A DNA stretch of 64,000 nt from Oxyruncus cristatus (taxonomy: Eukaryota; Chordata; Aves; Passeriformes; Cotingidae). Position numbers and translations under genes: made by a program. Positions 50,591 to 62,000 of the stretch are shown piece by piece. A model generated the notes under the pieces. The model was given only the letters and a program-made list of their open reading frames with translations, had not been told where the DNA came from and searched no databases. Position 1 is the first letter of the stretch. Each line of letters starts with the position of its first letter. The stretch covers positions 1,047,259 through 1,111,258 of the forward strand of contig VXAY01002462.1 of NCBI GenBank assembly GCA_013399855.1. Reading direction: 5' to 3'.

Positions 50591-53500
50591 TCCGGAGGTT
50601 AATGAGATATGGGGAAGACGAAGACACATCAATTTAGCTATGACCTTCTGGTGACTAATCAGCAATCATGAACCAGGACAGTGACCTTTCCTGCTGAGTT
50701 TTCATTCCTGGTTAGTCACTCCAATTTATACGGTTTTCTTGGCTCTCAAATACTGCAAAGTGGGGATGTTTTTTCATTCACAGCGAATTCACAGGCACCA
50801 AAAGAACATCAAGTGACTTTTTATAGGGTTTTATAACTTTTTTGACCATTGAACTTTCTCACCCATACTAAAAAACTTCAGGAAAGAGAACTGATTTTAG
50901 TATAAAAGTCTAGATTCTCCACTATTGGTCAGATATAAGATATATATTATGAAAATCCTACACTACAAAATTTAGCCTAGATTTTCACTAGATACTGGCA
51001 GATCATAGCAGGAAAAACTAGGCTCCCAAGAATGTCCACAAAAGGAAAATAAACCTAACATTAAAAAGGGAGAAATATGTGATGAAAATGTTAACCTGTT
51101 GTCAGTCTTTTTAAACCACCAGGCAGTAAATTAGTGATTGGAAACACAAGATATTAAGTGATGTGGAAAACAGCACTGCTCAAATGAACCTGTTTACAAC
51201 AAAATACAAGATAGAGCAATAAATTTGATAGAATATTAATGGGATGAGCACTATGACCACAGGCATTTCTTGTGTTACTAAAAGATGGTGTGAGACAAAA
51301 AAAAAAGGGAAAAGAAGTTTTAGTATTTGGATCCTGTATTAAGGATGTGCACTCCTCTGTAAATAACCAGAACGGCAGTTATACACAGAGTTCATAGCTG
51401 AAAGTGAAAGATGGGATTAACCAACAGCAGCATATCTCGGAGTGCACGTAGTGGACGGTAACCTTTCATTTATCATTGGGGTTAATTTCCATTTCTGAGG
51501 GTCACTAACTTGATCATATCTGCTTGAGTTACTCTTGATCTTCTTTAATCATAGCAAAAAACCTTTGTAAGTAATGCCTGTCTGAATGCAGCTAATTTAA
51601 TCATATGACCTCTTCCATCTTATTTTCACTCTATGGCTGTATGAGTTCTAATCAGACAGCAAATTATTAGACTGTAAGTGGCACAGTATGCTCAGTTATT
51701 TTATTTAGGAATTTCTGAAAATTACAAGATGCTAAATTATTATATTATGCTGTTTTATTGTTTTCATACCTTTATTGAAAGGAACCTTCTACTGCAGTAC
51801 CTGGGCTTTAAATAATGATTCTTTTTTTTTTTGTCAAAAGAGTAACCCACGTGCACAAGAGTTCAAGCAGTAAAGCTTGGATGCTGATTACTCCTACTGT
51901 GGGAAAAGAGGCAGCGCTGCAGTCACTGAAGTGTCAAAGCAGGCAGTGTCAGAGAAAACACTTTACACCTCCCTTGGTACTTTTGCAAGGGCTACTCATA
52001 AAAGAACATGTGTTTCTGCAAGTATATATGGCTAACCCTGACTTAGCTGGTGATGTCCCCATCACCGATTTTCAGGTACTAATATTCCAACAACAGACAT
52101 TCTTTAGAAACACAAAGAACAAATTTTCTCAAATCCAACTGATGATAAAGGAAGCATGAAGTACTCTGACTCCCTGACTATAAGACCTCCAATAGCTCTG
52201 ATACCACTGCTCTGCAGCAGTTAATAGGGATCAAAATTTAATTAATGGGAAGAATAGAGCACCCAAAGGCTTAAGAACTTCCATTAGCAAGTTGGTGGCA
52301 GAAACTAGACCTCTTGATTCCCACACTCTTTCCACAACCTACTTGGAAGCTTTTTTTAAAAAATCAATTGCTATTATTAGATTTTTATGCCATGAAGAAG
52401 CCTATGGGAAAGAAGTGAACACCAGAACTTCTGAAAGGATGACTTCAAAGGACTGCAAACCTATGGACCATACTGGTGTGAAATGTTATGCAAAAGAATT
52501 AAAATTACAAAACCAAAGGAAATTGTGGGGAAATTGAAGCCCTACAAACTTCCAATGAATAGCCAAGTTTTTTCTCTGCCACCACAGCTCCATCACTCAT
52601 CAGTTAATTTCTTTTATATTGCATGGCAGTAGTCATGGCTATATCTAAAAACCATCAAAACCTGCATTAATCAGCTATTATTTGGATCTGAGAGATGGTA
52701 ATGATGTTCATGGCGGCTTTATTGCCTTACCAAAACTATATCTCTATTTTTAATAGAAAAACATAGAACTGGGCCACAGATAATTTTCAGAAGTCAGTAT
52801 GTAGAACAAAAAAAAAATGTCCCTTATGAAACCACATCTACATTCTACCCATGTATGACTTACATCATCACATACTTATATGAAACACAGTAAACCAGCT
52901 AATTCATTACGGAACACAAGACAGTGATTTATCAGTCCTTTGTCGTGCTGTGAGAAAATCTGGAGTCCCTCGAATTTTAGTCTCATATAGCTAGGTTTCG
53001 CAACACCCTAGCAATTCCATCCAGTTCAGTGCAGCATCTGACTCCATGCAGAACTGAATTCTCTGTCATCAGGCCCGCAGTCACCAGGCCCAGAAAAGAT
53101 GGATACCTATTCTTTAACCTTTAATTAGTACTTAGCTACATTACGCATGCTGAGGGGAAGATTAGCCATAAACGCTTCTAGGGGCACTGTACACTCACTA
53201 GTAACCTCTGCACGTAGAAAGTATGTATTTCACTCAGAACCAGCAAGTGGAAAAATATGTAGCACAGACGGTTGGACAGCATATAATTAAACTCGCTTTG
53301 CATATTAGGTGAGCGACTAAGGCAGAAACCATTACTCTCTGTCTGCAAAGCAACTCCCAGGACTGTTGCAGGCAGAACCACAGAGCCTTGCAATACCAGG
53401 TGTGCTCTGCACGTGACCAGTGAAAAATAGGCTTTTTGTTATGGCAGGGCTGAGACATCCAAATACAGGACCAGATTCTGTATAATGCCAAAGTCAATGG

Positions 53501-53733
53501 GAATTGAGGGCACTCAGCACTTAAATGAATTCACAAAGCAGGATATCAGAATGGACCTTGTTTCAGATATTTTAGGCAATCAAATTTAAGCGGTTCAGCT
53601 GAGTTTGTTTTACCCATTTGATGTTGGCTTTATCATTGCAAGATTTTAATTCAGTGAAACTTTCCACTGTCTAGTCAAATTACCAGATGTTAATATATTT
53701 TCTTTAAGGGTATGATTTTAGGGAGCATGCTGA
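50591..53733. other. Intronic stretch without recognised gene or repeat
   Basis: No exon, RNA gene or transposon was recognised. A 114-codon open frame at 51815-52159 has no recognisable domain and starts in a T tract. Confidence 0.6.
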
Positions 53734-54258
53734 TTGCATTACATTATACAGTGGGGGGAAAATATATTTATAATCTTAAAAATCTCATCTAATACAAAGC
53801 AATCACACCCCAAACAACTGAAGCAGTATGTTCTATTGAATCTTTCAGTGTTTTTTTTCGTGGATATGTCAGCACTTTGTAAATCTGAATACATCATAAT
53901 GGACTCACACTAACTTAAACTACGAACATTTATTGTGGACAATACTTTCTACTGCTAGACTTCATGTCATTGAAAAGTCAACTAATAACGATGCTTTGCA
54001 TTACATTATACAGTGGGGGGAAAATATATTTATAATCTTAAAAATCTCATCTAATACAAAGCAATCACACCCCAAACAACTGAAGCAGTATGTTCTATTG
54101 AATCTTTCAGTGGTTTTTTTCATGGATATGTCAGCACTTTGTAAATCTGAATACATCATAATGGACTCACACTAACTTAAACTACGAACATTTATTGTGG
54201 ACAATACTTTCTACTGCTAGACTTCATGTCATTGAAAAGTCAACTAATAACGATGCTT
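53734..54258. repeat. 262-bp tandem duplication, two copies
   Basis: Bases 53734-53995 are repeated directly at 53996-54257 with a period of 262 bp. By eye only two substitutions separate the copies, both around the T run at 53850/54112 (tgtttttttt-cg versus tggttttttt-ca), so identity is about 99 %. The unit has no recognisable gene or transposon. The near identity implies a very recent duplication or an assembly error. No N separates the copies. Confidence 0.92.
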
Positions 54259-55269
54259 AGAAATTAATTTATTTCTGGTATGCTATAACAATCATAATCA
54301 GCCATAAATCCTTTTGCCCTGTTTGCATTTACTGAATTTGCCTTAATTATACTTCTGCCTAATTATGAAGCTAAGTCTAGAGGGGAACTCGCAAGAAGCA
54401 ATGATGCAGAAAGCAGAGGACAGTTTATTCCACTTCATGGATTTACAACCTTCTACTACCGCAAACCATTCGGAACAGACTCTATTTGTGAGGTCATTAA
54501 CATGTAAACAGTGTCACACCGAAGATGCATGGCAATGACCTACCATGCTAATGAAAAGTGATATTGAGTTTGCTAATTCAGATAAGGGTACACAGATTGC
54601 CTTTTCTCCAACGTGCGAGGGCCTGTCACAGAAATAAATGCGTGGTCCTTGTTGCAATTAATTTGATTCTTGTTCTTTTAAAGCTTTACTTGTAGATTTA
54701 ATTAAAGCTTTCATGCAGCACACACTTTCAGGAAGTATCTATGTTTAATGGCTCTTTCTCCTAAATTAAAGAAACGAGTGAAGGTTAAGATTCAAAGAAG
54801 AACAAGAGATCATAAAATGAAAAGCTATGCTTAATACAGCAAGCATTACTTTGTTTTGACATTAGTAAATACGCAGTATTTATACACACTTCTTAAAATT
54901 AATGTTATATTGCAGCTTCCGTTGTGAAATCATTTTCCATTGTGTAAGATAATTTTTTTTTTCTGAACATAAAATATTGCATGCTAAATTTCAACCTGGA
55001 GGTGAATATTTTAAAAGCCTTAGCAAAACCAATTTTTAGATAAGAAAAAATAAGCAAATAAAATCAGCGTATTGTTTCCCCAGGAAATAAAGAAACAAAA
55101 CCCCAATGCAAAAAACTGTAGACATGTAACTCATTATTTCCTTAATTTTACCATGTGAAATGCTCCCACAGAGTCAGTCTATCTAAGCAATAATCTTTTG
55201 GTAAATATCAAGAATTAAAAGAATTTAAAAGGATATTCTGATATTCTCTCCCTTTCTTCTACAAATTCT
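54259..55269. other. Intronic stretch without recognised gene
   Basis: Non-repetitive AT-rich sequence. The part at about 54630-54740, with repeated AAGCTTT and TTAATT words, resembles in texture the conserved noncoding DNA of developmental genes, but this is only an impression. Confidence 0.5.
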
Positions 55270-55894
55270 GTGGAGAGAGCTGGTAGGACTTCCGTAAGGC
55301 CTTTGACATGGTCCCACCCAACATCCTTATTTCCAAATTGGGAAGACATGTATTTGAAGTGGGTACTATTTCATGGATAAGAAATTGGCTGGATGGACGC
55401 AGCCAGAGAGTTGTGGCAAGACAGATATGGACGTATTGGAAAGAGTCCAGAGGAGGCCACAAAGATGATCTCAGAGGGTTGGAGCATCTCTCCTATGAGG
55501 AAAGGGTGAGAGAGTTGTGGCTGTTTGAGACTGGAGAAGAGAAGGCTCCAGGGAGACATCATTGTGCCCCTCCAGTACTTAAAGGGGGCTTATATGAAAG
55601 GGGGAAAGTGACTTCCTATACAAGCAGATAGTGAAAGGAAAAGGGCTTTAAACTAAAAGACAAGAGATTTGGATTAGATGTTAGGAATAAATTCTGTGCT
55701 GTAAGGGTGGTGAGGAACTGGAACAAGTCGCCCAGGGAAACTGTGAATGCCTCATCCCTGGAACTGTTCCAGGCCAGGATGGATGGAGCTTTGCTCTAAT
55801 CTAGTGAATCCCCCATGGCAGGGGGTTTGGAAAAAAGGTAATCTTTAAGGACCCTTCCCATCCAAACCATTCTGTGATTGCATGATTCTGTGAC
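55270..55894 (+). mobile_element. CR1 LINE with internal deletion: reverse-transcriptase remnant joined to 3' end
   Basis: The first part (about 55287-55415) translates in frame as [18 protein letters not shown] and then a segment with [14 protein letters not shown]. This is the CR1 reverse transcriptase around motif A with its catalytic Asp and the region after it. Immediately afterwards the sequence jumps to the CR1 3' block (ttggaaagagtccagaggag, the cctatgaggaaagg block, ctggagaagagaaggctcc, the ggaactggaacaagtcgccc block) and ends with the tail ccattctgtgattgcatgat. The rest of the reverse transcriptase is missing, so the element is dead. A chance frame of 107 codons spans the junction. 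The element is antisense to PTPRM. Confidence 0.92.
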
Positions 55895-56019
55895 ATGGAG
55901 CAAGAACAAATGACTAGGCAGTCTGCACCGAGTATCAGGAGATAAAGCAGAGCACAGAGAATGAAAATAAGGCAATCTTAAGGAAATATTTTCCAGGATA
56001 TGACAGACAATATACTATC

Positions 56020-56138
56020 GGGGGGGGTGGGGTAGGGAGAAAGGAAAAGGGGATAAAAAAAGGGAGGAGTAAGTAAAAAAGAGGAGCAGAGGAAGAAGAG
56101 AAACAACAGAAAAAGGAAATGATAAGAAGAACAAGGAG
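56020..56138 (+). repeat. Polypurine tract starting with a G-quadruplex motif
   Basis: About 120 bp are almost purely A and G on the plus strand. The beginning, 56020-56037, consists of eight G, T, four G, TA and three G, which satisfies the usual four-run G-quadruplex pattern with loops of 1-2 nt. The pyrimidine strand yields low-complexity Ser/Leu/Phe/Pro-rich open frames (55978-56268, 56015-56206) that should not be read as genes. Confidence 0.8.
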
Positions 56139-58658
56139 TCAGGCATAAGAGCTGGGCACATACAATAGTGTTGAAAGAGAAAAAGTAGCTGGAAGGAAGA
56201 CAACAACAGTTAAGATCTAAGGAGTAAAACCCTTTTTTGGACAGAGAACTGGACAAAGACACTTTCATGAACGCTCAGTACTCCTGCCTCAAAACAGTGA
56301 AATAGTTTATGGTGCTTTGGATTCCAAAAAAAGGCAACTGAAACTGCATTAATCTATTCATAAAAATAAGGTTGTTCTTGCTAGGAGCTTGTATTAGGAC
56401 CAAGGTACCCTGTTCTCCATTTCATTTTTTTTTAAAGCATATTGTAGGTAATCCCTTAAGTTTACTAACACCCTTATGCGCTTCTCTTCTTTTGTTAGTT
56501 CAAAATATCTTATATAATCTGAATCATATTAAAGAGCAGACATGATTCCTCCCTACTCAGTAAGGACAAAGGACAGTACTACTTCCAGTAACATGTGAAT
56601 GTTACAGCTGAGGATCAGGGCTCTATTCCACGACGTATCATAAACATGACAATCTTACCTGAAAAATGCCACTAAATACAAAGCATTCAGTATTTCATCT
56701 GTTTTTGAAAACACACTGTAAGCCATGAACTTTGCTGACATAAAATGACCTTTCCACTGACAATTTCCAAATAGGACCAAAAATGGCAAAATACACACCG
56801 TGTCATGGTTTGCACAACTAAACACTACCTAGCCTACCTAAAACTGCTATTTGCTGCAAAAAATATTGCATATTGCATTATTATGCTCAGTATGAACATG
56901 CTGGTGAAATCTGTACTGGAAGATTTTATTTTTGGCTACTGATGTCACCACACGGGAGGAAAGAACACTATCACTTTGCAATAGGGGATGTGGAGTGGCA
57001 TAATAGCTCTGAAATAGCTGATTCTCTCATTCCTGTATGATTGTGAAATGCACAGGTTGGCATTTCACAAAGGGAATGCTTTGCTTTCCCTTTCCTTCAG
57101 ACAAGACAGATGCCTTTCGTAGCTCTAACTTGTGTCTTCATGATCAGGGGAATCAGGGAATGGAAAAGAAGGAAAGAAGCTACCTCCCTTCACAGGTGAA
57201 CTGAGTATAATTGAGACAGCCCCAGACATTTGGTTCAATATCTCACTGAGGGATCTCAGATCAAATGCAGAAGCAGTCCTGAGCTTCAGCCACTAAAAAG
57301 AAAAATAAATGTGCTTCTTTATGTTCACCAGCTCAGTACTCACAGAAGCAGGTAGTTCACTGCACAAGCCCTACAAAACTCTGCTCTGCTTCAACTACTA
57401 CTTCTTTTTATTTGGATCACTGCTGCTTTCTGGTTGGCACAGGAACTGACGGAATTATGCAAGACTTTCCTGACAGTCCTACAGATTTCTCTCTATAGCA
57501 TACACTAAATGTTACAGTCTAATATAATAATAATAGCAGTAATAACAAACCCTTTCTTGCACACTAGTAAATGAAATGAAGTCATGATCCTAATATACTA
57601 TGACAAGTCTCATAAAAGATATTCTTTTGCAGCAAGTTATCTAGGACTGAAGAAATACCAGGCACGCTTTGCTGGATATGTAAGCACACAGTACAGTCGT
57701 TCTTTTGCTTCCTTGCTTGATTAATTTTTGTTATGCTCAGTTTCAAATCTGATGCAATCTTCCCAGATAGAATTTGCCCTGAAATTAGGAAGGACTCTAG
57801 TCAGATAGAATCCTTGTGTAGATTCTCACAAACAGAAACAGAAGGTCAGAGTGATCAGGAGTGGCGGAAGAAAGCAAGAGATATGGCTCTTTATTCTCTC
57901 ATATCAGAAATAGGTAATTTATTGCAGGAAGACAGTGACCACAAAAAATGACAGAAAGAAAATTTGCAAATGAATGATGATTTTGGTCAGCTAACCATTC
58001 CAGAAAGCAAATGGCCACTGTTGTTCCCTCCAGGGATCTGGCAGTCTACACTTTAGGGGAGTTCAAGGTGTACTGTAAATAAGAAAGGAAATGTAAAGGC
58101 AAAGTAGGAAAAGAAGCCAAGATTAGAACATTTTCCTTGCGAAATTAAGAGTGAACAGCAACAGATGCTACCTTGAGGTGGATTATCATTCACCTACCCA
58201 TAACCCTGCAGACAGCTCCAGAAAAATGTTGCAGGCAAAGCATCTCCCAGGGGATTCAGTGGTCAGAGAACAGATTTCAGACAACAAGCTCAACAAAACC
58301 AACCAAATAAACAACTAACCACCCCCCCGAAAAATCATTCAACAGAAGATATCCTGAAAGAGTATATGAAATCCACAACTTCTAAAAGTGATCTCAGTAT
58401 TCAATTCAAATCCCACATGTTAGTTTAAAAAACAACACAAACCTTTTATTAAAAAAAAGGTGGAAAAAAATAAGATGACTCCAAGCTGCATAAGTATTTC
58501 TTTTTTCTACAGACACATTTGTTCCAAAACTAAATGTCTGGTACCTTCACAAAACAAGCAGTGTCCCCTCTAAGAAAAGAAAGACCTCCAAACTCCAGCT
58601 CATCTGCAAATCTATTGCTTGACACTAAGGGAGCAGAGACAGTAACTGAGTGTAATTG
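56139..58658. other. Intronic stretch without recognised gene or repeat
   Basis: No exon, RNA gene or transposon was recognised. A C run lies at 58322-58328. Confidence 0.6.
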
Positions 58659-59064
58659 TGTCATGGTTTAGGAATGGTATTCTCCAATTTAGTGCTTCCA
58701 CTGAAAACCTCACTCACTCCCTCCTCCCTCACCGCCTGTGGCAGGACAGAGAGAAGAATTAGAGGCACAAACAGCAAAGGTCACGGGTTGAGATAAGAAC
58801 AATTTACTGGAAACAGCAATAAGATAAAACGAACAGGAAAAGCAACAATACCAATAACAAAGGGTACAAGGCGGAGACAAACGATTCATGTGGAAAACCC
58901 CCCGAAACAGCCAATACCTCCACCACGCTATGGGACCTGGAAGGGAACTCTTTCCCCTCTTGCCAGAAAATTATGTGAGGTGGTATAGAATAACCTCCAA
59001 GTCCTGACAATGCTGCCTCCTAGCTACTGCAAAAATGAACCCTTTTCGGGCTCGAATCAGGATA
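58659..59064 (-). mobile_element. Endogenous-retrovirus LTR, minus strand, probably solo
   Basis: The plus strand opens TGTCATGGTTTAGGAATGG, which I recognise as the reverse complement of a common avian LTR 3' end. It continues with cctcactcactccctcctcc, the agagagaagaattagaggc block, cgggttgagataagaacaat and ttactggaaacagcaataag. It finishes with gctactgcaaaaatgaaccc and cgaatcaggata, close to the usual LTR 5' end in this orientation. The outer flanks are aattg (58654-58658) and gattg (59065-59069), a 4-of-5 match that may be a decayed target-site duplication. No retroviral genes adjoin it. It has the same strand as PTPRM. Family name is not certain. Confidence 0.75.
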
Positions 59065-62000
59065 GATTGTGTGACCAACGCAGCAAGCAATCACTTCTGA
59101 TGCTTCACCTCTCTCTGTCATACTTTATTTGAAAAACCCAAACTTGCAGCACTTTACAGATTATAGTTTCTAACTCAGTACATCTGGGATATTGTGGTTT
59201 TAAAAAATGTGGTAAGTTCAGAAATGATCACGGGTTTCCAGTACAGGTATTGGAAAACTGACCTGGAGTGAGTATCTAAATATGCCCAGAAAAGATGAAC
59301 TAAAGCATAGCTATTCCTCCACATGAATGATCTGATCTCTGCTGCACTTCAAGGAAGCTATTTCATAGAGTCAGATCACTGCCCTGGGGGGGCTCATGCA
59401 CTTCAGAAAGAGCTGAAAAAATTAAAAAAAAATTACTAACTGGTGGTCTGGGTGTTAAGCATTATTTACAATTTTTTCTACAGAGAAATGGGAATGTAAG
59501 CATTGGCTATAAAAGCTGTACAATCAGATCCAAAAGAATCAGAAGATACAAGGAATCGGTATCGGAAATAATGACTTTGGATAGATTTTTTAAAATTATG
59601 TAGCATATTTTAACTAAAAATAAAAACCCAATTCTGAGACTGCTTGGTATCTCTGTGTGAAAGCTAGATACCCCTGTACACAAAGCATATGACACATAGC
59701 ACACAAATGGGTTTTCCAGCAATGGCGATTTCATAGAACACCCTTCTTGCTATTTTGGGACCAAGTATTATCCAAAGATTTCAATATGTTGGCATCGTAG
59801 ACTTTGCAAGATGCAGCAAAACTCATGGGACATCCCCAAATCATTTAAGTCTAGCTTGCAAGACAATTACAGGAATCCACGTTTATTTTTGATGATGCTG
59901 TTCTGGGATACAAGTCTATGTACCTACACATATTTAAAGATTCAGAAGAGATCACAGGTCTAACAGATCAAACAGTTCAAACACATTCATGTTTTCCTGT
60001 TCAGTATTCTCCCCCATGTACAAGATGCAAACTTATTCTGGTTCCAGGGGCAGCTGCAGTTGAGAATACAGGACTGTTTCTAACCTCTTTCACTATTTTC
60101 AAATTACTGCAGAAGTTTTAAATGTGATGACTGCATATTCCCTGGAATTATCTGGAAATCACTGTTAAGAGATCTGATATAACTGATTTTTTAAAAAAAT
60201 TGATTACTTCAATTATTAGGGTCATTTTGTTAATCTACTAACCTTGTGACTTCTGCCATAAAGTCAATGGCAGCGGGACTAGGGAAATGAGCCACAAATT
60301 AAATCTCTGAACAGAGATCCAGAAACCAGCACTGAGGATCTGCTAGTGAAGCAAGAGACACACACATAACTGAACTGAGAACAGATCCCCAGGCTCCTGA
60401 GCTCAAGTCAGATATACAAGAAAAGTATACTTCAACTGGACTCCAAACGACCAAATTCTTGTGAAAAGGGCTGACATTTGCATGAAAAAGCTCAGTGTTT
60501 GTGGAATTAATTTTCTTGCAGCAGGAATTCTGTCCTCTGAGTCATACATACCAGGCAAGAGAATCTCTAGTCCTACAGTATAGTAGTACTGGGCTTTGGG
60601 ACTGAGATTTCCATGTAGAGGATGCACCTTGATGCACTTCTGTTCTAGGTCACCTAACTAAATATCAGTGCTAGGATAGACAACAGCAGATTTCACACTA
60701 TGAAGAGCTCAACATGATTAGGATTGTATAAGAATACTGGGCAATAATTGCCTCCTATTGAAATGACTTGTGAAAAGGTACAAAAAAGGAATAAAATTAT
60801 GCACCTAACTGCTGTGCAGACCTGTTGTTGCATAAGTACCTAATTTCAATAATAATCACAACTTACAATTTTGGTATCAAGCCTAAACTGAGGAACAGCA
60901 CCAAAAGCTGCCTTCATAACTTTGTATTTTAATTTGGTGTACATCCTACTCATAGAATATAATGAAGTCTTTTATTGAAAGCAACTTATCAAAGCTACAA
61001 TCTGCAACTATCTGCTCAAGAATTTGGGGTAAACTGAATTCCCCAAATTCTCTATCAGGCAACAGTGTCTCGAGTAAACTCTGATGGTCCAAGCACTCAC
61101 TTTGTCTGATACTTGAATTTGCATGAATCTAGCTGTTAGATCCTGCCTAATGAATAATAATCTCCAAAAACAGAATCTGCATAAAAATTAAAATCTTGAA
61201 TATGAAAGTTAAAGGCCAACAGTCAGCACAGTGGTACTTGTTGTCACCTTAACAACAGGCTTGCCTAGTTCATTTAAGCATAATTACACACACACACACA
61301 CAAAAAGAATGTATTTTGCTTTCTTTAGCCCGTGGTGAAGTGGTTTTGCCCATCAGAAAATGTGTCAGGAGTAAGCAGTCATGCCAATGCTGCCTGCCAT
61401 GCTGGGAACATTAGCTGTTCCAAATGTAACTAATGATACTATCTCCATTCTTCTTTTTTCCCACCTGGAATTGACTGCCAAGTCAAAAGACCTGCTGCAG
61501 AGTTAATGAGCACTATTAAATTTGCTCGAATCTTAAGAACAAAAGAACTTACAAACGACTAACTACGGCCAGACAAAAAAACCCCAATCTGCTGCCTGAC
61601 TGAGGTGAAAGGTAAAAAATGCACCAGTTTTCAGGAACGCAAGAGTGGGAGGAAAGACTGGCAGAGGCACTTAAGCCTATTAAAAAGAATTCTCAATAGC
61701 AGTACTCAACTTCTTTTCTCTAATGTCTCTTGACTGGCTAACTAGTAGACACAAGATAAAACAGAAATAATTCTCTGCCAAAGATGCACAGCTGTAGGTC
61801 CACCTCTGATGATTCATCAGCAAGTCCTGGCATCTGCCAATTTTTTCTTTTTTAATTTTAATTTAGGATGGATGTAGAAGTGGCAGAGATTGCAGTCTAC
61901 CAGGGAAAAGGAGCCCACAGCACACAAGACAATAGTAACTATTTCAGTGCATAGATGCTCACTTGGATGTTACAGCTTGCATTTACAATGACTAATCAGT

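Noticed and set aside
55978..56268. Low-complexity open frames rich in Ser, Leu, Phe and Pro
   Set aside because: They are simply the pyrimidine strand of the polypurine tract.
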